Source: Clostridium amylolyticum (GTDB lineage: Bacteria > Bacillota > Clostridia > Clostridiales > Clostridiaceae). From it: a stretch of 64,000 nucleotides of DNA. How positions within the stretch are numbered: the stretch's first letter is position 1; every line of letters begins with the position of its first letter. The stretch lies in the NCBI RefSeq assembly GCF_900142075.1, contig NZ_FQZO01000004.1, forward strand, positions 308,032 through 372,031, given 5' to 3'. The position numbers and the translations under genes were made by a program. The notes beneath the pieces are model-generated. The model did no database searches. It had not been told where the DNA came from and saw only the letters and a list, made by a program, of their open reading frames with translations. Shown piece by piece: positions 27,471-35,766 of this stretch.

Positions 27471-28619
27471 TTAGTTAATAATAGCTTTTAAACTGTCTCT
27501 TAGCAGCTGTTGATTTCCATGGAAAATAATTATCTTTATGCCCATTTCCTCTGCTCTTAACAGCGTTGTGTTCTTACTAGGTGGGCCAGTAGCTACAAGT
27601 ATTTTAATAGCATCTTCCCCTCCAATTTTCTCCGCATAAACTTCTAACTCATTAAGGGCAATCTCGTCATAATTTTGAGTATCTTTGCAAGAAATATATA
27701 TAAGCTGGGAATTGGCCGTAGCTAGCACATCTGCCTCATTTTTAAGCTTTTCTTTATCACTATCCCATAAAAATACTACTCCTGCTCTTACATCTTCCAT
27801 AGAATTTATACTTTTTACAGCTTTATAGACTATTATTTCTAACCATGTACCAGCTTTAAATAGAAATGATTTATAATCATGATTGGCAAACTCCAGCATT
27901 AATGAGTTATGTTTTCCTTTAGAAAGCTTTAAAATTCCTAACTCCTGGCATTTTTTGAAGAATGGCATATATTCAGAAAAATTATCAATAATTCTTGTAT
28001 TCATAGTTACAGACAAGGGGTAAAATTCACTGTATTGAATGTATAAGTTATTTCTTAATATGTACTTTAAATTTAACCACATTTTATAATTAGACATTAT
28101 GTAAATCATCATGTCATTTATTTTTTTATCATTATAAAATTTGGTATTATCATTGAGTATCTTTCCTCCTGCACTGGCTATTAAATCCTCTACATTCATT
28201 TCTTGTAAAGGAAACTCTATAGGAGTGGGCTCTTTTGAAGTCAAATCTAATATAACTTCATTATCCATATTGGAAAATACAGCAATATATCCTTTTTCTT
28301 CACAGATTTTAAAGGCTAATAGGTTTAAAAGCCTGCTGCCACGAGATAAATTAATCACAGTATCTTTTTTTGAATAAGAAATAATTAAATCTGAAAGTTC
28401 TTTATATGAAACATTATTTAATATTCTATTTTCCACAGTAACTAAAGGAAGTTTAGAGAGAAGGTGTTCCTTAATATTTTCAAAATCATCCAAAATAGCC
28501 TCCTCATCATCTGAAATAAATATTATGTTTTTAGGCTTCAAATTAATTGCTGCATATATACTTGCACCATTATACTTATCAAAGAAACAAATTAAATTAT
28601 TACAATGAATACTCTTCAT
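27471..28619 (-). CDS. orphan CARF-domain nuclease, Card1/Can2-like (DUF1887)
   Basis: A 382-residue protein (start ATG at 28617-28619, after AGGGG; an ATG four codons earlier is possible). The N-terminal half reads as a CARF ligand-sensing domain, with strands ending in NIIFISDDEE and the ligand-loop type segment VINLSRGSRLLNLLAF (about 88-103). A middle winged-helix-like linker (about 165-245) precedes a restriction-endonuclease-like domain with FKAGTWLEIIVYKAV (258-270, Glu261), KNEADVL (294-299, Asp297) and YISCK (308-312, Lys312). This matches the architecture of DUF1887 proteins, which in type III CRISPR systems are activated by cyclic tetra-adenylate to cut nucleic acid. The usual acidic residue before the last lysine appears as Ser. 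No cas gene or CRISPR array is near it. Confidence 0.8.
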   Translation of the reverse strand: MKSIHCNNLICFFDKYNGASIYAAINLKPKNIIFISDDEEAILDDFENIKEHLLSKLPLVTVENRILNNVSYKELSDLIISYSKKDTVINLSRGSRLLNLLAFKICEEKGYIAVFSNMDNEVILDLTSKEPTPIEFPLQEMNVEDLIASAGGKILNDNTKFYNDKKINDMMIYIMSNYKMWLNLKYILRNNLYIQYSEFYPLSVTMNTRIIDNFSEYMPFFKKCQELGILKLSKGKHNSLMLEFANHDYKSFLFKAGTWLEIIVYKAVKSINSMEDVRAGVVFLWDSDKEKLKNEADVLATANSQLIYISCKDTQNYDEIALNELEVYAEKIGGEDAIKILVATGPPSKNTTLLRAEEMGIKIIIFHGNQQLLRDSLKAIIN

Positions 28620-28642
28620 AAAACCCCTCATTTCTAAATCCT

Positions 28643-28684
28643 AAAAAAATGTGAGGTTTTCCCAAAAGAATACACCTCACATTT
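28643..28684 (-). terminator. terminator between the hypothetical gene and the CARF nuclease gene
   Basis: 11-bp perfect stem (28674-28684 with 28647-28657) followed on the minus strand by TTTTTTT (28643-28649). It falls between 28708-29451 and the CARF gene, so the two are probably separate transcription units although they share a strand. Confidence 0.85.
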
Positions 28685-28707
28685 TAATTTTTAATAGATT
28701 CAAAATT

Positions 28708-29451
28708 TTATTTTCTATTTCTCCTGGTAGTGCGCCAAATACCGCACACTCTATGTGTTTCCTCATACTCACCTATATATTCAAAATATATATCGTTAAA
28801 CTCAAAATCCTTTCTATTTTCTCTTTCTCTTAAAGGACTCCAACTTACATCCCTATAACTTGGGTGAAAATTATTCCCATCCGTTACGATAATAGCTCCA
28901 TTGACTAATTTTGATGTTAAAATTTTAAAAAGCTGTGGGGAAAACCACCACTGTCCACTGCCACCTTCCCCAGGGGAGTCTCCTCTATAAAAGAAAACTG
29001 ATATGTCATTAAGGGTTAGCAATGACAAAAAACCATCATTTTTAATCGTAGTAAGTTTTATTTTACTTTTATCTTCAAGGAACCATTCAATTTTTTTGCT
29101 TCTATTAACAGTTCTTATACTTCCCAAATTAATACTAAAATAGTTATTAAGAGACCTACTAATATCTAAATTTCTATTTTCTAGATTAATGTGTACTTCT
29201 TCAATAATGCCTCTATGAATTTCTCCTTGAGATTTTTCCTTATATACTCTTGATTTCACATTATGATAAAAAATCATATCACAATTAGGATGTGGAAGCT
29301 TTACATCTCTTATATCTGCAAATATCATATTATCTACTAAGGATCCAAAAAGCTCAATAGGCTCTAAAGTGTCATATCCAGCACAAGGATAAAAAAGAAC
29401 TCCTTCTGGAACTTTTATTCCAAACTTCTTGTAAAAATTATCAAACATCAT
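28708..29451 (-). CDS. protein of unknown function with Rossmann-like N-terminus
   Basis: 247 residues, no signal or membrane segment. The N-terminus (VLFYPCAGYDTLEPIELFG, then MIFADIRD) resembles motif I and the following strand of a methyltransferase-like fold, and a late strand GAIIVTDGNN could complete it, but other methyltransferase motifs are not clear. A glycine-rich segment DSPGEGGSGQWWFSP lies near residue 165. Two adjacent ATG codons follow AGGGGG; the second has the better spacing. It lies upstream of the CARF nuclease gene but is separated by a terminator. Function unknown. Confidence 0.55.
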   Translation of the reverse strand: MMFDNFYKKFGIKVPEGVLFYPCAGYDTLEPIELFGSLVDNMIFADIRDVKLPHPNCDMIFYHNVKSRVYKEKSQGEIHRGIIEEVHINLENRNLDISRSLNNYFSINLGSIRTVNRSKKIEWFLEDKSKIKLTTIKNDGFLSLLTLNDISVFFYRGDSPGEGGSGQWWFSPQLFKILTSKLVNGAIIVTDGNNFHPSYRDVSWSPLRERENRKDFEFNDIYFEYIGEYEETHRVCGIWRTTRRNRK

Positions 29452-29517
29452 TTATCCCCCTTTATACCCATAAAAGAAATGATTATAAAAAATATTGGAA
29501 TTTACCTCCTCTCTATT

Positions 29518-29549
29518 TATCCGATAGCTAACCGCTCCTAATTCCCATT
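29518..29549 (+). repeat. intergenic repeat, copy 1
   Basis: This stretch shares about 30 positions with the complement of 36721-36754: a 19-nt identical core ATAGCTAACCGCTCCTAAT plus matching flanks (TATCC before, TCCCATT after, with a 2-nt indel). The two copies are in inverted orientation about 7.2 kb apart. Confidence 0.65.
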
Positions 29550-29729
29550 CAATTTTATATATACATGTGCTTCATTTAATATTTTACCTTATTTAAATTT
29601 TACATTATTTTTAGAATATTCTCAATTTTAATTTTATATTTTTAATGAACATTCTGAGACATTAGTAATAGTATGTATTATGTGAATGACAATAATCTTC
29701 ACTAATTTTTACAAAGGAGATAAAGTGAT

Positions 29730-30092
29730 ATGGAAAACTCAAAGAAAATAGTACTTCCCCCATACTGTGACCCACCTGAAATTACACCTCATGTACACGA
29801 ATTTGAACAAAGCACAAAATTAGCAGAAACGGGAGCAGACACACACAATCATCGACTTGCTGGCGTTACCAGTCAAGTTATACCCATAACAGATGGCGAC
29901 CACGTTCATGCTATACTTTCAAACACTGATTCTTTAGACCATAATCATGAAATCGGTGTAATAACAGGACCTAGTATTCCTATTCCCAATTCCACTAAGC
30001 ATGTTCATTTGGTATCTGGTACTACTACTTTAGTGGATGGACATGTTCACGAATTTCTTTTTACTACACAAATTGATAGTCCGCTTGTGTAA
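29730..30092 (+). CDS. ymaF: YmaF-like histidine-rich repeat protein
   Basis: A 120-residue soluble protein with six HxH motifs: residues 21-23, 39-41, 58-60, 71-73, 91-93 and 105-107 (HVHEF, HNHRL, HVHAI, HNHEI, HVHLV, HVHEF), spaced 13 to 20 residues, alternating HVH and HNH. This is the pattern of the YmaF family of Bacillus and Clostridium, whose function is not known; the repeated His pairs suggest metal binding by successive beta hairpins, which is inference. One cysteine (Cys13). AAAGGAG precedes the ATG. Monocistronic with its own terminator. Confidence 0.75.
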   Translation: MENSKKIVLPPYCDPPEITPHVHEFEQSTKLAETGADTHNHRLAGVTSQVIPITDGDHVHAILSNTDSLDHNHEIGVITGPSIPIPNSTKHVHLVSGTTTLVDGHVHEFLFTTQIDSPLV

Positions 30093-30107
30093 GTAAAGAT
30101 TTAATGG

Positions 30108-30135
30108 AGAGGAGACTCCTATAGTCTTCTCTTTT
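30108..30135 (+). terminator. terminator of the ymaF-like gene
   Basis: 10-bp stem with one G-U pair (30108-30117 with 30123-30132), 5-nt loop, then TTTT. Confidence 0.7.
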
Positions 30136-30322
30136 ATATTACCTAAATTAAAATATTTCCAACTATTAAATATTGTATTTAATATTGCTTAATAAGTTAT
30201 ATATAACCACTATAAGCGACATTACAACTATTAAAATGTATAATTCAGCTATTATATATAAACTTTAATAGATGCTTGTACTATATTATCTTTAACAGAA
30301 TAATTGTTGGAGGTAAATAAAG

Positions 30323-30691
30323 TTGATTGGAGTAGAACTCATTAGCTGGAAAGCACTAAAAAAACTTCATAGGTATATTGATGGTGATGACATAATTTAT
30401 TGTTGTGAATGCAAAAACACTGGAGTAAAATTGGACTTTTTTTCAGAAGAAATTAATAGAAAATCACCCTTTTGCACTGTAGCTCTTACCTCTTCAAAGA
30501 TGTGTATTATTTATGATATCTGCGGCGATGATCTATGCTATTCAATACCTTTATCCTCAATAAAGGAAATTAACTATGCAGAGAAGGATAATGGGAATAG
30601 TTCCATAGGAATAAGCTATGGAAAAAATAAATTCAATCTAGAAATGTATCACAGAGAAGCTGAGAAGGTAATACTATATATTAGTAAATAA
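30323..30691 (+). CDS. small protein of unknown function
   Basis: 122 residues starting at a TTG that follows GGAGG by 9 nt; no better in-frame ATG exists nearby. The composition is that of a small beta-rich cytoplasmic domain: strands CTVALTSSKMCIIYDICGDD and SIGISYGKNKFNLEM and a C-terminal helix EAEKVILYISK, a layout like bacterial PH-like domains, although I cannot confirm that. Seven cysteines, two as CCEC, are unusual for its size. Monocistronic between two terminators. Confidence 0.6.
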   Translation: MIGVELISWKALKKLHRYIDGDDIIYCCECKNTGVKLDFFSEEINRKSPFCTVALTSSKMCIIYDICGDDLCYSIPLSSIKEINYAEKDNGNSSIGISYGKNKFNLEMYHREAEKVILYISK

Positions 30692-30714
30692 ATAAACTAA
30701 GTTCCCCCTATTTT

Positions 30715-30759
30715 CCCTTGTAGAAATAATTATTACAAATTTCTATAAGGGATTTTTTT
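30715..30759 (+). terminator. intrinsic terminator
   Basis: 13-bp stem with one G-U pair (30715-30727 with 30739-30751) followed by ATTTTTTT, just after the gene ending at 30691. Confidence 0.85.
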
Positions 30760-30934
30760 AATGGTTTTATTTAAGAATTTCCTTACATTTTTTAAAAGCT
30801 AACAATTATTCTAAAGAATTCAAATTAATAACTTTAAGTAACTAAACTATTAATATTCTGATAATAACGCAATCTTTTCCTTAGTATAGGTTAGAATATA
30901 AAGTGATTTTAATGTAGTACTAAGGGGTGTAATT

Positions 30935-31528
30935 ATGAAAATAATGAATGAACAATTTGCTAATCCACAAGGGGTTGTGGGTAAATTAGCAGGTTTTTTA
31001 ATGCAGGCTAAGGATAAGAATCAAAGCAGTTGGGTTGTTTCCAACTCACGAATTAAGCCAAATACGAAAGTCCTAGAAATAGGTTATGGACCAGGCCTTG
31101 GAATAGAAAGCGCCTCTGGATTTGCTTATGAGGGATTTACTGCTGGCATTGATATTTCAAATGTTATGTTGATGCAAGCATCTAAAAGAAATTCTGAAAA
31201 TATAAGTAAAGGCAAAGTAAAACTACTTCAAGGAAATGTGAATGAAATACCCTTTGAGGACAATTATTTTGACATGGTATTTTCAGTTAACAGTATGCAT
31301 TACTGGGAAGACTTACAGGAAGCCTTAAAAGAAATAAAAAGGGTTCTTAAACCTGGTGGAGAAGTTTGTATATCTCTTCATCCAAAATGGTTTAAAATCG
31401 AAGCAGACTCAATTTTACTAAGAGAAGAGATAAAAGCCTCAGTGGAAACTTCTGGATTTAAAAATGTTAAAGCAAATCAACTTAATTTGAAACCAGTATC
31501 AGCTTTCTGCATTTATGGTATAAAGTAG
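30935..31528 (+). CDS. class I SAM-dependent methyltransferase
   Basis: 197 residues with the Methyltransf_11 pattern: motif I VLEIGYGPGLGIE (about 46-58), the acidic residue after strand 2 in GIDISNVM, motif II-III region GNVNEIPFEDNYFDMVFSVNSMHYW and post-motif RVLKPGGEVCISLHPKW. The Rossmann fold is complete but the C-terminal cap is short, and the substrate cannot be told. AAGGGG precedes the ATG; monocistronic with a strong terminator. Confidence 0.88.
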   Translation: MKIMNEQFANPQGVVGKLAGFLMQAKDKNQSSWVVSNSRIKPNTKVLEIGYGPGLGIESASGFAYEGFTAGIDISNVMLMQASKRNSENISKGKVKLLQGNVNEIPFEDNYFDMVFSVNSMHYWEDLQEALKEIKRVLKPGGEVCISLHPKWFKIEADSILLREEIKASVETSGFKNVKANQLNLKPVSAFCIYGIK

Positions 31529-31560
31529 CTTATTTTTTAATGTGCTTATAAATTCTAAAA

Positions 31561-31596
31561 CTAATGCATGTAATGTGTACATGCATTAGTTTTTTT
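31561..31596 (+). terminator. intrinsic terminator
   Basis: 12-bp perfect stem (31561-31572 with 31578-31589) followed by seven T residues. Confidence 0.9.
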
Positions 31597-31699
31597 ATTT
31601 AAGTAACTCTAAAAATACTTTTAAATTTAAAAGCCTTAAATACTAATAATTTTAGAAATATTGCTAAAAATAACATAGACAACACAGGAGGTGTAAAAA

Positions 31700-32173
31700 A
31701 TGCCCGAAAACAAAAAACTAAACATATCCAAAGAAGAATATAAAGAATATGCTGATAAAAGAAAACCCAAGAGACCTGTATTAAAAAATTGCTTTAGAGC
31801 ATTTATAGCAGGAGGAATAATCTGTACCATAGGTCAGTTTCTTCAATGGTTCTTTATCACTTACTTTGGATTTACAGTAGAAACAGCAGGCAATCCCGCC
31901 ACAGCAATACTCATTATATGTTCTATCCTTTTAACAGGTTTTGGAGTCTATGACCATATAGCTCAATGGGCTGGAGCAGGTACTGCAGTGCCTGTTACTG
32001 GATTTGCAAACACCATTGCTTCTGCTTCCATTGAACATAGAACAGAAGGTTATGTGTTAGGTGTAGGTGGTAATATGTTCAAGTTAGCTGGATCCGTCAT
32101 AGCTTTTGGAGTATTCTCAGCTTTTGTGGTTTCCATAATAAAATTGCTATTTAAATGGTTAGGGGGTATGTAA
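31700..32173 (+). CDS. spoVAC: stage V sporulation protein AC
   Basis: SpoVAC is an inner-spore-membrane protein of the channel that takes up and releases Ca-dipicolinic acid. The 157 residues have a charged cytoplasmic N-terminus (about 1-30) then several membrane helices, with the conserved FIAGGIICTIGQF, GVYDHIAQWAGAGTAVPVTGF and GVGGNMFKLAGSVIAFG segments. AGGAGG precedes the ATG. It is the first gene of the clostridial three-gene form of the spoVA operon. Expression under the forespore sigma factor is expected from the family; I could not point to a convincing sigma-G promoter. Confidence 0.95.
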   Translation: MPENKKLNISKEEYKEYADKRKPKRPVLKNCFRAFIAGGIICTIGQFLQWFFITYFGFTVETAGNPATAILIICSILLTGFGVYDHIAQWAGAGTAVPVTGFANTIASASIEHRTEGYVLGVGGNMFKLAGSVIAFGVFSAFVVSIIKLLFKWLGGM

Positions 32174-33175
32174 ATGCTACAGGGTAAACAGACTTGGTTA
32201 TTTCAATCAAAGCCATTTATAGCTGCTTCCGCCGCTGTAGGAGGCCCTTTTGAAGCTAAAGGTCTTCTTTCTAAAGATTTTGATATACTTCATGATGATG
32301 TATGGCTTGGACAGGATAGCTTTGAAAAAGCTGAAAAGGTATTGCTTCAAGAGGCCTGTGAAACAGCTATAAAAAAGGCAGGATTAAAAAAAGAACAAGT
32401 TCAGTTTTTTATAAGCGGAGATTTAATGAATCAGATTATTTCCAGCAGCTTTGCTGCAAGAGCACTGGGTATACCTTATTTGGGAGTTTTCGGTGCTTGT
32501 TCTAGCTCTATGGAAAGCTTGGCTTTAGCTTCATTTATTATAGATAACAAAGGAGCTGATTATATAGTAGCTGGTGCCTCTAGCCATAATGTATCTGCTG
32601 AAAAACAATTTAGATATCCAACAGAGTACGGTGGTCAAAAACCCCCTACAGCACAGTGGACAGTAACTGGTGCAGGTGCCGGCCTAATTTCTAGCAAAGG
32701 AAGTGGTCCTAGAATAGTATGTGCTACCATTGGCAAAATAGTAGATAAAGGCATTTCTGATCCTTTTGATATGGGTACCGCTATGGCTCCTGCTGCTGTA
32801 GATACTTTATTATGCCATTTTAACGATTTGGGTATAGATCCTACATATTATGATCTTATTGCCACAGGTGATTTAGGAAATGTGGGTCACGCTATTGCCT
32901 CAGATCTTTTAGAAAAAAGCGGTATGAAAATACCTCCTGGCATATTCACCGACTGTGGTACCCTTATTTATAGCAAGGATCAACCAGTTATGTCAGGAGC
33001 TAGTGGGTGTGCCTGTTCTGCTACAGTTACTTATGGCCATTTTATGAATCTCATGAGGAAAGGTGATTTAAGAAGGTTATTGGTGGTTGCTACTGGTGCC
33101 TTACACTCACCTATTTCATATCAGCAGAAGGAAACAATTCCTTGTATAGCTCATGCTGTATCCATAGAAATTTAA
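32174..33175 (+). CDS. spoVAD: stage V sporulation protein AD
   Basis: SpoVAD is a peripheral membrane protein that binds dipicolinic acid and has a thiolase-like fold. The 333 residues start with MLQGKQTWLFQSKP, and carry FGACSSSMESLALAS and the GNVGHAIASDLLEKSG and GASGCACSATVTYGH segments of the family. It begins immediately after the spoVAC stop with no spacer. Length is usual. Confidence 0.96.
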   Translation: MLQGKQTWLFQSKPFIAASAAVGGPFEAKGLLSKDFDILHDDVWLGQDSFEKAEKVLLQEACETAIKKAGLKKEQVQFFISGDLMNQIISSSFAARALGIPYLGVFGACSSSMESLALASFIIDNKGADYIVAGASSHNVSAEKQFRYPTEYGGQKPPTAQWTVTGAGAGLISSKGSGPRIVCATIGKIVDKGISDPFDMGTAMAPAAVDTLLCHFNDLGIDPTYYDLIATGDLGNVGHAIASDLLEKSGMKIPPGIFTDCGTLIYSKDQPVMSGASGCACSATVTYGHFMNLMRKGDLRRLLVVATGALHSPISYQQKETIPCIAHAVSIEI

Positions 33176-33191
33176 TGAAAGGAGTATTAAT

Positions 33192-33545
33192 ATGGATAAA
33201 TTTATTTGGGCTTTTATAGTAGGTGGCGGTATCTGCATTATTGGCCAATTAATGATGGACGTTTTAGAACTAACCCCCGCTCATACCATGAGTACACTAG
33301 TGGTTATTGGTGCAATACTTGGGGGGTTAGGTCTATATGACCCTTTAGTTAAATTTGCAGGTGCTGGTGCTTCTGTGCCTATAAGCAGCTTTGGCAATTC
33401 TTTAGTTAAAGGTGCCTTACAGGAAGCTGAACAAGTTGGAATCATAGGGGTGCTTACAGGAATTTTTCAGATTACTAGCGCTGGAATCTCAAGTGCCATA
33501 ATATTTGGTTTCTTAGCCTCATTAATATTCAAACCAAAAGGGTAA
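33192..33545 (+). CDS. spoVAE: stage V sporulation protein AE (SpoVAEB type)
   Basis: 117 residues, four membrane helices, with FIVGGGICIIGQL, LGGLGLYDPLVKFAGAGASVPISSFGN and KGALQEA motifs. It is homologous to SpoVAC in its membrane part, as is known for the pair. It completes the Ca-DPA channel set. GAAAGGAG precedes the ATG, 16 bp after spoVAD. Confidence 0.95.
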   Translation: MDKFIWAFIVGGGICIIGQLMMDVLELTPAHTMSTLVVIGAILGGLGLYDPLVKFAGAGASVPISSFGNSLVKGALQEAEQVGIIGVLTGIFQITSAGISSAIIFGFLASLIFKPKG

Positions 33546-33669
33546 TAGATGAGCTAATCTCGTATTTGGCGCATTCTCTACTTCTTCGTAGCCTCTAAAG
33601 CTACATCTTTCCTCTATTAAAAACTTTAGGGGTGGAGAAGAAGTTTCAATTAAAATATATTTCTAAAAT

Positions 33670-33697
33670 AAAAATCCAGAGTAAAATCTGGATTTTT
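33670..33697 (+). terminator. terminator after the spoVA operon
   Basis: 11-bp perfect stem (33670-33680 with 33687-33697) ending in TTTTT ATTTT. It separates the spoVA genes from the activase genes. Confidence 0.85.
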
Positions 33698-33776
33698 ATT
33701 TTATAAGTATACTTTTTTATTAATAGGCAAGAATACTCAAATGTAAGTAAATTTCTAGAAAGGATATAAATTTTAT

Positions 33777-34697
33777 ATGAAGGTAGGAATCCCTAAAGGA
33801 CTTTTATACTATAAGTATCACACATTTTTTGAAAGCTTTTTTACAGAATTAGGTGCAGATATAGTACTTTCTCCAGACACTAATAAAGAAATATTAGATG
33901 CTGGTATTAAACACTGTGTAGATGAAGCATGTTTACCAGTTAAAATATTTCACGGTCATATATATTCCATAAAGGATAAATGCGACGTAATTTTAATACC
34001 ACGTATTATGCAGCTTCAAGAAAGAGAATTCATCTGTCCCAAATTTTGCGGACTTCCAGAAATGGTATTAAACTCAATTTCCCCTATGCCAAAGGCTATC
34101 ACCGCTCCTATTTATGCAGTATCCAAGGATAAGTTTTATACTTGGGCAAAAGAAGCTGGAAAAACACTTAATATAAATGATAGTAAAATAAAATCTGCTC
34201 TTAGCATTGCCCTTCAGAAACAAGAAAGAGCCACAACAGGTATAAAGGATAAAAATTATCCTATAAATATTGCCTTAGCTGGACACCCTTACAATGTTTA
34301 TGACGACTTCGTAAACATGAATTTAATAAAGAAACTTAATAAATTAGGAGTAGGTGTCATTACAGAGGAGTTTGCTGATGATAGCTTGTCAAGTTTAGCT
34401 GTAAGTAAGCTATATAAAAAACCATTTTGGACCTTTGCAAGAAATAACTATGGATTTGCCATTCAAGCAGCTTCTAATAATAGTGTACAAGGAATTATAT
34501 ACATATCTTCCTTTGCTTGTGGCATAGACTCTGTGGTAATTCAGCTTATTAATGATAAGATTCAAGATTTCCCCTTCATGGTTTTAAAAATAGATGAACA
34601 CACCGGTGAAGCAGGGTTAGACACAAGAATAGAAGCTTTTGTAGACATGCTAGAAAGGAGCATCCACCTTGAAAATAACATTTCCTCATCTAGGTAA
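33777..34697 (+). CDS. activase-associated DUF2229-type protein (first part of split CoA dehydratase activase)
   Basis: 306 residues resembling the N-terminal part of the large clostridial proteins annotated as acyl-CoA dehydratase activase-related (DUF2229): MKVGIPKGLLYYKYH, CVDEACLPVKIFHGH, IPRIMQLQEREFICPKFCGLPE, and a C-terminal SSFACGIDSVV and KIDEHTGEAGLDTRIEAF. The conserved cysteines suggest an iron-sulfur protein related to the 2-hydroxyacyl-CoA dehydratase subunits. The substrate is unknown. The best ribosome binding site (AAAGGA) is 12 nt before the ATG, which is long. It overlaps the next gene by 29 bases, so translation is coupled. Confidence 0.75.
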   Translation: MKVGIPKGLLYYKYHTFFESFFTELGADIVLSPDTNKEILDAGIKHCVDEACLPVKIFHGHIYSIKDKCDVILIPRIMQLQEREFICPKFCGLPEMVLNSISPMPKAITAPIYAVSKDKFYTWAKEAGKTLNINDSKIKSALSIALQKQERATTGIKDKNYPINIALAGHPYNVYDDFVNMNLIKKLNKLGVGVITEEFADDSLSSLAVSKLYKKPFWTFARNNYGFAIQAASNNSVQGIIYISSFACGIDSVVIQLINDKIQDFPFMVLKIDEHTGEAGLDTRIEAFVDMLERSIHLENNISSSR

Positions 34698-35766
34698 CGT
34701 ATATATTGCAGTAAAGGCTCTTTTTAACGACCTAGAAATAGAGTGTATAATCCCACCCTTTACCAATAAGAAAGCTTTAGAAATCGGTTCATTGTATTCT
34801 TATGATGAAATGTGCTTGCCTTATAAAATAATGATAGGAAATTATATTCAAGCCATTGAACAAGGTGCAGATACTGTAGTTCTCACTGGAAGCTGCGGCC
34901 CTTGCAGATTTGGTGAATACTGTGAACTTCAGATGAATCTTTTAAAAAAGCTTGGCCATAATTTAGATTTTATAGTCATAGATAGCCCTGGAGATATTGG
35001 AACAAAAGAACTTTTAAATAGGATTTTTAAAATTTCTTCTAATAGCCCTCTACCAAAATATCAAAAGTTTAAGGCATTATCTAATGCTATGAAGGTTATA
35101 AATGAAATGGACGAAATTGAAGCCAAAGCAAGATATTTAGCTGGCTATGAGAAAAATAAAGGAAGCTGTAAATTTTTATTAAATAAATGCAAAGAAGAAG
35201 CTCTTAATTGCAAAAACTCCAAAGAAATGATGCACATATTTGAAAAATATAAAGACAAATTAAATAGCTTGGAAATGGATAATCATAAAGAGCCTATTAA
35301 GATAGCCATAATTGGAGAAATTTACACCATAATCGAGGCTTTTTCTAATTTGTATATAGAAGATAAACTTATGGATTTAGGTGTCTCTACTAAAAGAACT
35401 CTTAGCCCAAGTTGGTGGGTTAAGGATATGGTTTTGTCTCCTTTTAATTTAAATCAGAAGGAAATAAAAAGAGCTTCCAAAGATTATCTTTCCTTTGAAA
35501 TAGGTGGTCATGCTAGGGAATGTATAGGGGAGGCCATATTAGCTTATGAAGAAGGTTTTCATGGTGCTATACAAATATTTCCTATGGGATGCATGCCTGA
35601 AATAGTTTCTAAAGCAATATTACCCTCCATATCTAAGGATAAAAATTTTCCTATAATGACTTTAGTGGTGGATGAAATGACTGGAGAAGCAGGCTACTTA
35701 ACAAGAATAGAAGCCTTTGTGGATTTACTTGAAAGGAGAAGAGAAAATGTATTATCTTGGAGTTGA
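34669..35766 (+). CDS. CoA-dehydratase-like protein (second part of split activase system)
   Basis: 365 residues, start TTG with AAAGGAG 8 nt upstream. Motifs mirror the preceding protein: HLGNVYIAVKALFNDL, SYDEMCLPYKIMIGNYIQAIEQGAD, TGSCGPCRFGEYCELQ, FPMGCMPEIVSKAILP and VDEMTGEAGYLTRIEAFVDLLERR, again with likely Fe-S cysteines. The last segment repeats the ending of the upstream protein, so the two are paralogous halves. Between genes for a DUF2229-like protein and an ASKHA activase; overlaps the next gene by 20 bases. Confidence 0.75.
   Translation: MKITFPHLGNVYIAVKALFNDLEIECIIPPFTNKKALEIGSLYSYDEMCLPYKIMIGNYIQAIEQGADTVVLTGSCGPCRFGEYCELQMNLLKKLGHNLDFIVIDSPGDIGTKELLNRIFKISSNSPLPKYQKFKALSNAMKVINEMDEIEAKARYLAGYEKNKGSCKFLLNKCKEEALNCKNSKEMMHIFEKYKDKLNSLEMDNHKEPIKIAIIGEIYTIIEAFSNLYIEDKLMDLGVSTKRTLSPSWWVKDMVLSPFNLNQKEIKRASKDYLSFEIGGHARECIGEAILAYEEGFHGAIQIFPMGCMPEIVSKAILPSISKDKNFPIMTLVVDEMTGEAGYLTRIEAFVDLLERRRENVLSWS

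Noticed and set aside
27471..29451. CRISPR array near the CARF nuclease
   Set aside because: No regularly spaced direct repeats with unique spacers were found in the window; only single-copy hairpins and short repeats are present.
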